Source: SURF-13 sp041695325
Lineage (GTDB): Bacteria; Pseudomonadota; Gammaproteobacteria; SURF-13
Length of the DNA stretch: 64,000 nucleotides
Direction of reading: 5' to 3'
Assembly: GCA_041695325.1 (NCBI GenBank)
Contig: JBGFRC010000004.1
Location: 5,774 to 69,773, forward strand
The position numbers were made by a program, and so were the translations under genes. This document shows, piece after piece, positions 25,824 to 33,705 of this stretch. The notes below the pieces were generated by a model, which was not told the DNA's origin, did no database searches, and worked only from the letters and a program-made list of their open reading frames with translations. Within the stretch, counting starts at the first letter, position 1. Every line of letters begins with the position of its first letter.

Positions 25824-26558
25824 ATGCCGCTACAATCCATACCCATCAAGGTCAGCCTCGCCAACCTCAAGGCCACCTGTTCCAGCTGCAGCCTGCATGA
25901 GCTGTGCCTGCCCATGGGCCTGGGCGCGGAGGATACGGCGCGCCTGGACAGCCTTTTGGACGGACGCCGCCAGCGCCTGCGGCGCGGCGAGTACCTGTAC
26001 CGCGCGGGCGACCCCTTTCAATCCCTGTACGCGATCCGCAACGGCTTCTTCAAGATCGTGGAATCCAACGCCGAGGGCGAGGAAAAGATCATCGGTTTTT
26101 ACATGCTGGGCGAGCTGATGGGCATGGATGCGATCAGCACCGATCAGCACCAGTATCACGCGGTGGCGCTGGAGGACAGCACGGTGTGCGAGGTGCCCTT
26201 TAACGAACTGGAAAAACTCGCCAGCCGCCTGCCCGCTTTACAGCACCACTTCCACCGCCTCATGAGCCGCGAGATCATGGAGGAGGAACGGCACATGCTG
26301 ATGCTGGGCGGCATGAAGGCGGAGCAGCGCCTGGCGGCCTTTTTGCTCGGCCTGTCGCAGCGCTTCGCCAAGCGCGGCTACTCACCCAGCCACTTTTATC
26401 TGCGCATGACGCGCGAGGAGATCGGCAACTATCTGGGGCTCACCCTGGAAACGGTGAGTCGCCTGTTCTCCAAGTTCCAAAAAGACTGCTTGATCAGCGT
26501 GCAGCACAAGGACATTGAAATCAAGGACCCCGCCGCCTTGAAGAAGCTGAGGGGCTGA
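25824..26558 (+). CDS. fnr: FNR-type oxygen-sensing transcription regulator
   Basis: Global anaerobic regulator. The 244-residue product has the [4Fe-4S] ligands C19, C22 and C28 (ATCSSCSLHELCLP) and C122 (TVCEVPF), a CRP-type cNMP-like barrel and a C-terminal helix-turn-helix TREEIGNYLGLTLETVSRLF. The recognition helix ETVSR is that of proteins binding TTGAT-N4-ATCAA. ATG 25824 has AAAGGGGG upstream. Six such boxes lie elsewhere in the window, which fits this gene as their regulator. FNR, ANR and EtrA are names for the same type. Confidence 0.96.
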   Translation: MPLQSIPIKVSLANLKATCSSCSLHELCLPMGLGAEDTARLDSLLDGRRQRLRRGEYLYRAGDPFQSLYAIRNGFFKIVESNAEGEEKIIGFYMLGELMGMDAISTDQHQYHAVALEDSTVCEVPFNELEKLASRLPALQHHFHRLMSREIMEEERHMLMLGGMKAEQRLAAFLLGLSQRFAKRGYSPSHFYLRMTREEIGNYLGLTLETVSRLFSKFQKDCLISVQHKDIEIKDPAALKKLRG

Positions 26559-26559
26559 T

Positions 26560-26576
26560 CTGAAGACCGTCTTCAG
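26560..26576. terminator. Hairpin between fnr and the PAS-GGDEF gene
   Basis: CTGAAGA (26560-26566) and TCTTCAG (26570-26576) pair around CCG, between two convergent genes that end within 15 bases of each other. The stem overlaps the minus-strand stop. A related CTGTCTTCAG sequence follows inside the end of that gene. Confidence 0.5.
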
Positions 26577-27562
26577 TATCCGGATTGCCTTTCTGTCTTC
26601 AGTCCTCTATCCTCAGACATAAGGAACGCCGGGATACGCTCCACGGGCACCGTCTCCTCGCTCGCCTGCTCCAGGGCGCGGGCGCTGCGCAAGCGGTAGC
26701 CGCCGCCTTCCTGCTTGGCTTGATACATCGTCAGATCGGCGGCGATGATCAGGGTTTCCGCATCCTCGCCGTCGTAAGGCGACAGGCTCACGCCCACGCT
26801 GGCACTTAAGTAAAGTTCACGCTCATGGATAAGGAAGGGGCGCGCCAGCGCGGTGACGATCTTCTGCGCCACCTCCGGCGCATCCGCGGCGCGCCGCAGG
26901 GCGGACACCACCACGAACCCGTCGCCGTCCAGGCGCGCCACCGTGTCCACCTCGCGCACGCAGTCTTGCAGGCGCTCTGCCACGGCCTGCAACAACAAAT
27001 CGCCCGCGGCGTATCCGAACAGCTCATTCACGTCCTTGAAGTAGTCGAGATCAACGAACAGCACCGCCACCGGGCGCTGTTCACGGCGCGCCTGTAACAG
27101 CAAGCGGTTGATGCGGTCGTACAGCAGCGCACGGTTGGGCAGCCCGGTCAAGGGATCGTGATACGCCAGACAGCGCACCTTTTCGGCACAGAGCAAGCGT
27201 TCCGTGAGTTCGGAAAAGACCGCTACGTGGTGCGTGACGGCGCCCTCTTCATCGCACACCGCGCTGATGGACAGCCACGCCGCGTACAGCGCGCCGTCCT
27301 TGCGCCGGTTCCAGACTTCGCCCTGCCAGCGGCCGCTCACGCCCGGACTTGCCCACGGTTCTTGATAAAACGCCGTCCCCTCGCGCCTGGATAAGAGGCG
27401 GGGATGCTTGCCCACTACCTCGTCCGGGGTATAGCCGGTGATGTCGGTGAAGGCGCGGTTCACGGCGAGGATGTTGTTGTCGGCGCCGGTGATCATGATG
27501 CCGTTCGTGGCTTCATCGAACACGGTGCGGTAAAGGTGCGGCGTGATAACAGGGTTCCACAT
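26573..27562 (-). CDS. PAS sensor with a degenerate GGDEF domain
   Basis: Cytosolic protein of 329 residues: an N-terminal PAS domain (about 10-130: AVNRAFTDITGYTPDEVVGK) and a GGDEF-type domain beginning DPLTGLPNRALLYDRI. The signature loop, normally GGDEF, reads DGDGF (VARLDGDGFVVV), so cyclase activity is doubtful although the LFVDLDYFKDVNE metal-binding stretch is kept. No EAL domain follows. It may act as a GTP- or c-di-GMP-binding sensor. It is third in a run with hsp20 and a small Cys-rich gene. Its last codons (EDRGLKTERQSGY) lie in a purine-rich repeat-like tract. Confidence 0.88.
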   Translation of the reverse strand: MWNPVITPHLYRTVFDEATNGIMITGADNNILAVNRAFTDITGYTPDEVVGKHPRLLSRREGTAFYQEPWASPGVSGRWQGEVWNRRKDGALYAAWLSISAVCDEEGAVTHHVAVFSELTERLLCAEKVRCLAYHDPLTGLPNRALLYDRINRLLLQARREQRPVAVLFVDLDYFKDVNELFGYAAGDLLLQAVAERLQDCVREVDTVARLDGDGFVVVSALRRAADAPEVAQKIVTALARPFLIHERELYLSASVGVSLSPYDGEDAETLIIAADLTMYQAKQEGGGYRLRSARALEQASEETVPVERIPAFLMSEDRGLKTERQSGY

Positions 27563-27587
27563 GATGGTGCTCCTCCGCGGTGATGGG

Positions 27588-27812
27588 TCAATGAATGGTC
27601 TGGGGCGACCTGCCCGCCAGCATCAGGCATTCGGCGCGCCAGCGGCAGCCGTGCTCACAGCATTCCATGGCCGTGGACGTGGCGAAACAGGGGCTGTTGT
27701 CCTCCGCGCGCTGGATGGCGCGGATCAACTCGTGCAGATCTTCGTAGCGATAGGGGTTGATGCCCCGGCTCTGGGCGAGCGCATAGATTTCGCGCAGTCT
27801 GATCGGGCTCAC
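27588..27812 (-). CDS. Small cysteine-rich protein of unknown function
   Basis: Not recognised. The product has 74 residues from GTG 27812, with GAGAGG upstream. The N-terminal half is a helical LREIYALAQSRGINPYRYEDL region. The C-terminal half has CFATS, CCEHGCRWRAECLML: five cysteines in about 23 residues, a likely metal or Fe-S site. It lies between hsp20 and the PAS-GGDEF gene on the same strand with short spacing, so it probably shares the FNR-box promoter. Confidence 0.65.
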   Translation of the reverse strand: MSPIRLREIYALAQSRGINPYRYEDLHELIRAIQRAEDNSPCFATSTAMECCEHGCRWRAECLMLAGRSPQTIH

Positions 27813-27842
27813 CTGACGCCTCTCTTCGCGCGCGCCTTCGGC

Positions 27843-28277
27843 CTATTGAATGGCGACGCGCCGCCGGCCGGCGCCGGACTTCTTGGGCAGCCTCAACTCC
27901 AGCACCCCGTCCTGGTATTTCGCCTCGGCCTTGCCCTCGTCCACGTCCTGATCCAGGGTAAAGCTGCGATACACGCGGCCGTAATAGCATTCGCTGCGCA
28001 ACACCTTTTCCTCCTTCTTTTCCTCCTTTTCCTTCCTGATCTCGGCGCTGATGGAAACGCGATTGCCGTCCAGGGTAATGCTGATGTCTTCCTTCTTTAC
28101 CCCCGGAATTTCCGCGCGCACGTGATATTCCTTGTCGTTTTCCGTGAGGTCCAGGGTGATCTGCATGGGCTGGAGGGCCGGTTCGCGGCGCAGGGGCCGG
28201 AACCAGGGGCGTAACCAGCCCTTCATCACGTCTTCGAACAGCTCGTCAAACGGCTCATACCGCATCAAATTGCTCAT
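27843..28277 (-). CDS. Hsp20 / alpha-crystallin small heat-shock protein
   Basis: Holdase chaperone of 144 residues. It starts MSNLMRYEPFDELFEDV at ATG 28277 (GAGGAG about ten bases upstream). The alpha-crystallin domain runs from about 45 to 140, with EYHVRAEIPGVKKEDISI, YYGRVYRSFTL and the GVLELRLPKK strand. The charged insert RKEKEEKKEEK is typical. The promoter region carries two FNR-type boxes, so it is likely induced at low oxygen. Confidence 0.93.
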   Translation of the reverse strand: MSNLMRYEPFDELFEDVMKGWLRPWFRPLRREPALQPMQITLDLTENDKEYHVRAEIPGVKKEDISITLDGNRVSISAEIRKEKEEKKEEKVLRSECYYGRVYRSFTLDQDVDEGKAEAKYQDGVLELRLPKKSGAGRRRVAIQ

Positions 28278-28341
28278 CCTAATGCTCCTCAATCATTCAG
28301 TTGTCCTCGGCCCAATTTAAAAATCTCCCGCCTCCCTGTCC

Positions 28342-28355
28342 TTGACCTAGATCAA
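28342..28355. promoter_or_regulatory. FNR-type box upstream of hsp20
   Basis: TTGAC-CTAG-ATCAA, one mismatch from TTGAT-N4-ATCAA. Its centre is about 71 bases from the hsp20 ATG. A -10-like TAAATT on the minus strand (28314-28319) is at the position expected for a class II FNR promoter. Confidence 0.75.
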
Positions 28356-28394
28356 GAATCCCTCGCCAGTCGCCCCAGGCGCGGCATTTTTTGT

Positions 28395-28408
28395 TTGATC
28401 CAGATCAA
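28395..28408. promoter_or_regulatory. Perfect FNR box upstream of the D-2-hydroxyacid dehydrogenase
   Basis: TTGAT-CCAG-ATCAA, a perfect match. It lies about 60 bases upstream of the dehydrogenase ATG and about 125 from hsp20. No good -10 is seen at class II spacing toward the dehydrogenase. Confidence 0.85.
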
Positions 28409-28461
28409 CCAGTGCCGCGTTGGCGCATGCTTTTCTCGCCGCAATTTGACAAATTAACGCG

Positions 28462-29505
28462 ATGGAGACTGTGACCGAAGTCACCTTTTTCGACGTAGCG
28501 GAGGAGGCGCACGCGCCGCTGCGCAAGGCGCTGCGCGCTCACCCCGCGTGGGAAGCGCGCCTGGTGACCGATCCGCTGCAGGAGCAGAATGCCGTATTGG
28601 CGCAAGGCAGCGAGGTGGTCTCGGCGTTCGGCACCAGCCGCGTGACGGCCGGCGTGCTGGATAAGCTGCCCGCGCTGCGCCTCATCGCCACCCGCTCCAC
28701 CGGTTATGACCATATTGACCTGGAGAGCGCGGCGGCGCGGGGGATAAGCGTGTGCAACGCCTCCGGTTACAGCGAGGACACGGTGGCGGAATACACCCTC
28801 GGCCTGCTCATCGCGCTCCTGCGCCATCTGCCCGCCACCCTGCGCCGCTGTTATCACGGCGACTTTTCCCGCATCGGCCTCACCGGCTCCGATCTGCGCG
28901 GCAAAACCTTGGGTCTGCTCGGCGCCGGGCGCATCGGCGCGCGCGTGGCGCGCCTGGCGTACGCCTTCGGCATGCGCCTGCTGGCCTGCGACCCGAAGCC
29001 CGACGAAGCGCTGCGCCGGGAATGCGGCGTGACCTACCTCGCGCTCGACGAGCTGCTGCCGCAGGTGGACGCCTTGAGCCTGCACCTGCCCTACAGCGGG
29101 GCCACGCATCATTTACTGAACGCGCAGCGGCTCAGCGCGCTCAAGCCCGGCGCGGTGCTCATCAACACCGCGCGCGGCGGCATCGTGGACAGCCGCGCGC
29201 TGGCGCGGCTGCAGGCGGAAGGCCATTTCGGCGGACTGGCGCTGGATTGTTTTGAAGGCGAAGAGGTATGGTTGAGCGCCTTGGCCCCCTTGCCCAGCCA
29301 TTACCCTCCCTCCCAAATAGATCAAGCGATGAACAGCTTCCGCTTGCAGCTCGGCGACAATGTCATCCTCACCCCGCACAACGCCTTCAATTCGCGCGAG
29401 GCGCTGCAGCGCGGCATTGATGTCACCCTGGAGAACATCCAGGCGTTTCTGGACGGCCATCCCAGGAACCTGGTAAACCCCGTCCGTGAAAACGCAGCCA
29501 GTTAA
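28462..29505 (+). CDS. D-isomer 2-hydroxyacid dehydrogenase, D-lactate-dehydrogenase-like
   Basis: NAD-dependent reductase of 347 residues. The Rossmann motif GLLGAGRIGARV and the flanking catalytic region are present: NTARGGIVDSRAL with Arg, then the late HNAFNSREA with His and a Glu-bearing ECxG-like segment in between. ATRSTGYDHIDL and YSEDTVAEYTLGLL are of the LdhA type. Because it has an FNR box and convergent ppsA, it most likely reduces pyruvate to D-lactate at low oxygen; other 2-oxoacids are possible. No ribosome site is visible before ATG 28462. Confidence 0.85.
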   Translation: METVTEVTFFDVAEEAHAPLRKALRAHPAWEARLVTDPLQEQNAVLAQGSEVVSAFGTSRVTAGVLDKLPALRLIATRSTGYDHIDLESAAARGISVCNASGYSEDTVAEYTLGLLIALLRHLPATLRRCYHGDFSRIGLTGSDLRGKTLGLLGAGRIGARVARLAYAFGMRLLACDPKPDEALRRECGVTYLALDELLPQVDALSLHLPYSGATHHLLNAQRLSALKPGAVLINTARGGIVDSRALARLQAEGHFGGLALDCFEGEEVWLSALAPLPSHYPPSQIDQAMNSFRLQLGDNVILTPHNAFNSREALQRGIDVTLENIQAFLDGHPRNLVNPVRENAAS

Positions 29506-31913
29506 TCGCCGCCCGGCTGCATCGCCTGTTCGATCTCCAGCACCCTTAACGTGGTCTTGAGCACGGTGTCGGGATTGAGCGAGATGGAATCTATGCCGAG
29601 GCGCACCAGGTATTCCGCGATTTCCGGGTAGTCCGACGGCGCCTGGCCGCAGATGCCGGAGGAGCGGCCGTGGCGGCGCACGCCCTGCACCGCAAGGCGC
29701 ATCATTTCCCGCACCCCGGGATCGCGCTCATCGAAATCGGACGCGACCAGGGCTGAATCACGGTCCACGCCCAGCGTCAGCTGGGTAAGATCGTTGGAGC
29801 CGATGGAAAAACCGTCGAACAGATCGGCGAAAGCGTCCACCTGCACCACGTTGTTGGGCACCTCGCAGGTGAGATACACCTCCAGGCCGTTGTGCCCGCG
29901 CTGCAAGCCATGCCGCGCGAGCTCGTTCATGACGCGCTCGCCTTCTGCCACGGTGCGGCAAAACGGAATCATGAGCCTGACGTTGACAAGGCCCATCGCC
30001 TCGCGCACGCGCTTCAACGCGCGGCACTCCAATGCAAAACCCTCCGCGTAGGCGGGGTGGGTGTAGCGCGCCGCGCCGCGAAAGCCGAGCATGGGGTTTT
30101 CCTCGCGCGGTTCAAAATCCCTGCCGCCGATGAGGCTGGCGTATTCATTGGACTTGAAATCCGACAGGCGCACGATCACCGGCTTGGGATAAAACGCCGC
30201 CGCGATGGTGGCCACGCCCTCGGCCAGACGCTGCACGAAATACTCCGCCTTGTCGTCAAAACCCGCGGTGAGACGCGCGATCTCCTTGCGCGCGCGGCTC
30301 TCGCTCACGCGCTCCGGATGAACCAGCGCCATGGGGTGTATCTTGATGCTGTTGCTGATGATGAACTCAATGCGCGCCAGGCCCACGCCGTCGTTGGGGA
30401 TGAAGGACAGCGCGAAGGCCTGATCCGGGTCGGCGAGGTTCATCATGATCCGGGTGCGCGGGCGCGCGAGGCTCGCAAGCTCGGTGCGCTCGATGCGGTA
30501 TTTGAGCGCGCCGCGGTAGACATTGCCCACGTCGCCCTCGGCGCAAGAGACGGTGAGCGGCTCGCCCGTGACGAGCGCGCGCGGGGCGTCCTCCGCGCCC
30601 ACCACCGCCGGAATGCCCAGCTCGCGCGCCACGATCGCGGCGTGACAGGTGCGCCCGCCGCGGCTGGTCACGATGGCCGCGGCGCGCTTCATCACCGGCT
30701 CCCAATCCGGCGTGGTGGTCTCCGCCACCAGCACCTCGCCGGTCTGAAAATCGGCCAGATGTTCCAGGTCCGCGATAACGCGTGCGCTTCCAGCGCCGAT
30801 CTTCTGACCCACGCTCTTGCCTTGCAGGACGGGCGCGGCGCGCTCTTCCAATAGATACGTCTCCAGCACGTCGCCCCGGCGCTGCGATTGCACAGTCTCC
30901 GGGCGCGCCTGCACCACGAACAGCTCGCCGCTCATGCCGTCCTTGGCCCACTCGATGTCCATCGGCTGCCAGCGTCCGGCGCGCGCGCTGTAATGATCCT
31001 CAATCTTCAGCGCGTAATCGGCCAGTGTGAGCGCTTCGTCATCGCTGATGCAGTAGCGTTTGCGCTCCGCTTCCGGCAGCGCGCGATTGCGCGTGGTGAC
31101 GCCCATCCCGCCCTCTTCGTACACCATGCGCAGCTGCTTCGCGCCCAGGCGGCGGCGCAGCACGGCGCGATGACCGGCGCGCAGAGTGGGCTTGAATACG
31201 TAAAACTCATCCGGGTCCACCGCGCCCTGCACGATGTTTTCACCCAGTCCGTAGGCGCCGGTGATGAAGATCACGTCGCGGAAGCCGGTCTCGGTATCGA
31301 GGGTGAAGATCACGCCGCTCGCCGCGAGGTCGGAACGCACCATCTTCTGCACGCCGATGGAGAGCGCCACTTGAAAGTGATCGAAGCCCTGATCCACGCG
31401 GTAGGAGATGGCGCGGTCGGTGAACAGGCTGGCGAAACACTTGGCCACCGCCTCGCGCAGCGCCGCGTAGCCGCGGATGTTGAGATAGCTTTCCTGCTGG
31501 CCGGCGAATGAAGCGGTGGGCAAATCCTCCGCGGTGGCCGAGGAGCGCACCGCCACGTCGGCGCGCGCGCCGTATTGCGCGCACAAGCCGTCGTAGGCCT
31601 GCGCGATCTCGGTCCATAAATCTTCCGGTATCCCCGCGCCGCGGATCAGATCGCGCGCCAGCTCGCCGCGTCGCGCCAGATCGGCGACATCCTGCTTGTT
31701 CAGGCCGCTCATGAGGCGCTGCAATTCGGCGCGTATCCCCGCGCTGTCCAGCACCTGCCAATAGGCGTCCGCGCTGACGGCAAAGCCGTTGGGTATCTTC
31801 ACGCCTTGCGGAGCCAGCGCGCGATACATCTCGCCCAGCGAGGCATTCTTGCCGCCCACTTTTGGCAGGTCTTGCAGCGCAATTTGATCAAACCAGAGAA
31901 TGTAGGACGGCAT
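29502..31913 (-). CDS. ppsA: Phosphoenolpyruvate synthase
   Basis: Converts pyruvate, ATP and water to PEP, AMP and phosphate, for gluconeogenesis. The 803-residue protein has an N-terminal PEP/pyruvate-binding ATP-grasp domain (SVRSSATAEDLPTASFAGQQ-like VRSSATAEDLP), the swivelling phosphohistidine domain SRGGRTCHAAIVARELG with H424, and a C-terminal PEP-binding barrel (LNPDTVLKTT). The last four bases TTAA are shared with the convergent dehydrogenase stop. It is followed upstream by repeat copy C. Confidence 0.96.
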   Translation of the reverse strand: MPSYILWFDQIALQDLPKVGGKNASLGEMYRALAPQGVKIPNGFAVSADAYWQVLDSAGIRAELQRLMSGLNKQDVADLARRGELARDLIRGAGIPEDLWTEIAQAYDGLCAQYGARADVAVRSSATAEDLPTASFAGQQESYLNIRGYAALREAVAKCFASLFTDRAISYRVDQGFDHFQVALSIGVQKMVRSDLAASGVIFTLDTETGFRDVIFITGAYGLGENIVQGAVDPDEFYVFKPTLRAGHRAVLRRRLGAKQLRMVYEEGGMGVTTRNRALPEAERKRYCISDDEALTLADYALKIEDHYSARAGRWQPMDIEWAKDGMSGELFVVQARPETVQSQRRGDVLETYLLEERAAPVLQGKSVGQKIGAGSARVIADLEHLADFQTGEVLVAETTTPDWEPVMKRAAAIVTSRGGRTCHAAIVARELGIPAVVGAEDAPRALVTGEPLTVSCAEGDVGNVYRGALKYRIERTELASLARPRTRIMMNLADPDQAFALSFIPNDGVGLARIEFIISNSIKIHPMALVHPERVSESRARKEIARLTAGFDDKAEYFVQRLAEGVATIAAAFYPKPVIVRLSDFKSNEYASLIGGRDFEPREENPMLGFRGAARYTHPAYAEGFALECRALKRVREAMGLVNVRLMIPFCRTVAEGERVMNELARHGLQRGHNGLEVYLTCEVPNNVVQVDAFADLFDGFSIGSNDLTQLTLGVDRDSALVASDFDERDPGVREMMRLAVQGVRRHGRSSGICGQAPSDYPEIAEYLVRLGIDSISLNPDTVLKTTLRVLEIEQAMQPGGD

Positions 31914-31937
31914 CGTGCATCTGCAAAATACTTAAAA

Positions 31938-32158
31938 GAAGCTCTGAATAAGTCCATCCCTGGATTTCTCAGAGCACGGCCGCTCCTGCGCATCCCTGCG
32001 CCCGCGGCATTGGGGCGTCCCTGCCCGGCAAAAAGCAAAAACGTGGCCATAAGATTTCTTATGGCGCTTTTCTTCATTTTACAATCACATGCGTGATTGT
32101 AAAATGGCAGCGCATCCTGCGCTGCAAGGAACCTCTGACTTAATCAGAGGTTCCTTAA
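31938..32158 (+). repeat. Composite hairpin element, copy C
   Basis: It has the same module order as copy A. The hairpins are GCTCTGA..GTCCA/TGGA..TCAGAGC (31941-31975), CGAAAAGC-like/GCTTTTC with CCATAAG/CTTATGG inside (about 32033-32073), CATTTTACAATCAC/GTGATTGTAAAATG (32075-32106), GCAGCGCA/TGCGCTGC (about 32107-32125) and AGGAACCTCTGA/TCAGAGGTTCCT (32127-32155). An extra stretch with GCGCATCCCTGCGC and GGGGCGTCCCTGCCC is inserted after the first hairpin, so this copy is longer. The rest of the gap up to 32313 holds an FNR box. Confidence 0.85.
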
Positions 32159-32213
32159 TACAAGCGCTGGGGAGCGCATTGTAAAACAGTACAGCAGGCT
32201 CCCGGGGCCGGGC

Positions 32214-32227
32214 TTGATGTAGATCAA
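32214..32227. promoter_or_regulatory. Perfect FNR box upstream of the Met-rich Spy/CpxP gene
   Basis: TTGAT-GTAG-ATCAA. TATTTT at 32250-32255 sits at the -10 position expected for a class II FNR promoter toward the plus-strand gene at 32314. Confidence 0.85.
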
Positions 32228-32313
32228 GGAAAAATACGCCCCACTTGCCTATTTTTCCGCTCAGGGATTTAGAATCAAGAACAGAAGGCCGTTTGACGCG
32301 GCGGGAGGACGTT

Positions 32314-33153
32314 ATGAATAAACTGAGATTATGTGCCGCGGTCATCGCCGTTGCGATGCCCGCATTCACCGTTACCGCCGAGGAGGCGCATCATCCGGGC
32401 GGCGTGGCGCCGGCTGCCGCGAGCAACCCTGACGGCGATATGAGCCAAGATACGGAACAGCTGCAGGAATACCTGAAGAAGATGCAGGCCCAGATGCAAA
32501 GCATCCATGAGACGAAACCGCCGAAGCAACGGCAAAAACTTTTACAGGAACACATGCAGAGCATGCGCGCCGCCATGAAAATGATGCGCGCCATAAACGG
32601 CTCCATGATGAGGGATGAAGCATCCCGGATGGGGGGCATGGGTATGATGATGGATGGGATGATGGGCGGCGGCATGATGGACATGATGATGGGAGGCATG
32701 GGCGGGCGCGGCGGCATGAGCATGATGGACATGATGGGCAAGGACGGCATGGGCGCGTTGCGCAGGCTCGATCTCAGTGACGAACAGCGCGCCAGGCTGC
32801 GCCAGATCGAGGACGAACAGCGCAAAAAGACCTGGGACCTGAGGGGCAAGGTGATGGACGAGTCGGCGAAGCTGCGCGAGCTGTACGACGCCGACGCGCC
32901 GGATGCGAATAAGATTGGCGCGGTGTACGACAGGATCTTCGACCTCAAGCGCGAGATCATCGTCACGGGCATAGAGGCGCGCAACAAGGCGCGCGCGCTG
33001 CTGACCCCGGAGCAACAGAAGCAGCTCAGGCAACAGCGCCGGGGCGGCATGAGCATGATGGGCGGCGACGGCGTGATGCAACGGATGGAGCTGATGGAAC
33101 AGATGCTGGAACAGATGCTGGAGCATCAGGCGGCCGCGCAAGGCGGCAAGTAA
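32314..33153 (+). CDS. Methionine-rich periplasmic Spy/CpxP-like protein
   Basis: Exported protein of 279 residues; signal peptide MNKLRLCAAVIAVAMPAFTVTAEE. The central region is a run of Met and Gly (MGGMGMMMDGMMGGGMMDMM and beyond) flanked by helical segments. The C-terminal half has LDLSDEQRARLRQIEDEQRKK and LTPEQQKQLRQ, the LTxxQ motif of Spy and CpxP. Met-rich runs suit Cu(I) or Ag(I) binding. GGGAGG precedes the ATG. An FNR box and a metal ATPase two genes on suggest copper or metal homeostasis at low oxygen. Confidence 0.85.
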   Translation: MNKLRLCAAVIAVAMPAFTVTAEEAHHPGGVAPAAASNPDGDMSQDTEQLQEYLKKMQAQMQSIHETKPPKQRQKLLQEHMQSMRAAMKMMRAINGSMMRDEASRMGGMGMMMDGMMGGGMMDMMMGGMGGRGGMSMMDMMGKDGMGALRRLDLSDEQRARLRQIEDEQRKKTWDLRGKVMDESAKLRELYDADAPDANKIGAVYDRIFDLKREIIVTGIEARNKARALLTPEQQKQLRQQRRGGMSMMGGDGVMQRMELMEQMLEQMLEHQAAAQGGK

Positions 33154-33157
33154 TATA

Positions 33158-33229
33158 GAAAGCTCTGAATAAGTCCATCCCTGGACTTCTCAGAGCAAGA
33201 AAAGCAAAAATGTGATTTTTGCTTTTCGA
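33158..33229 (+). repeat. Composite hairpin element, short copy D
   Basis: Only the first two hairpins are present: GCTCTGAATAAGTCCA/TGGACTTCTCAGAGC (about 33162-33196) and GAAAAGCAAAAAT/ATTTTTGCTTTTC (about 33199-33228). It runs into the GGAG ribosome site of the next gene. Confidence 0.85.
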
Positions 33230-33241
33230 AGGAGATCAAGC

Positions 33242-33541
33242 ATGACCAAGACCCTTAACCCCAGTGTGCTGGGCATTTCCCTGGCGCTCACGTCCGGCAT
33301 ACTGTACTCGATCTGCGCCGCGGCCTTCGCATTATGGCCGGAAGCCGTCTTTGCCTTCTTTAACGCATGGTTTCACGGCATGGACCTGCGGCTGTTGCAG
33401 CCCGAGGAAGGGCGCGCGGCCACCCTGAGCACCTACTTCTACGGCCTGATCGGTATTTTGATCACGGCCTACGTGGCGGGCGCGGTGTTTGCCCTGATAT
33501 ACAATTGGCTGAGCGGCGTGATGGGCAGCAAAGGAAAGTAG
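33242..33541 (+). CDS. DUF5676-type small membrane protein
   Basis: A 99-residue protein with two hydrophobic segments (VLGISLALTSGILYSICAAAF and TYFYGLIGILITAYVAGAVFA) and a conserved FNAWFHGMDL loop. The family is often found beside copper and heavy-metal ATPases, as here. AAGGAG precedes the ATG. The function is unknown. Confidence 0.8.
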   Translation: MTKTLNPSVLGISLALTSGILYSICAAAFALWPEAVFAFFNAWFHGMDLRLLQPEEGRAATLSTYFYGLIGILITAYVAGAVFALIYNWLSGVMGSKGK

Positions 33542-33705
33542 CGACCGCGCCCCTTCAGAGGTATCGCTTTCCAAGCGCCTACGGCGTCTTTGGCCTCCTC
33601 CACCGATCGCGCGCTTTTCCGTAGCCTCCCCCTCTCATATCCAGGGCCGACATTTTGAGATAAGATGCAGGCGGGCGCAGCAATGGACTATGCTCCGGAG
33701 ACCTC

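Noticed and set aside
32640..32760. Micro-repeat or CRISPR-like array in the ATGATG-rich stretch
   Set aside because: The periodicity is explained by Met/Gly codons of the Met-rich protein; there are no spacers.
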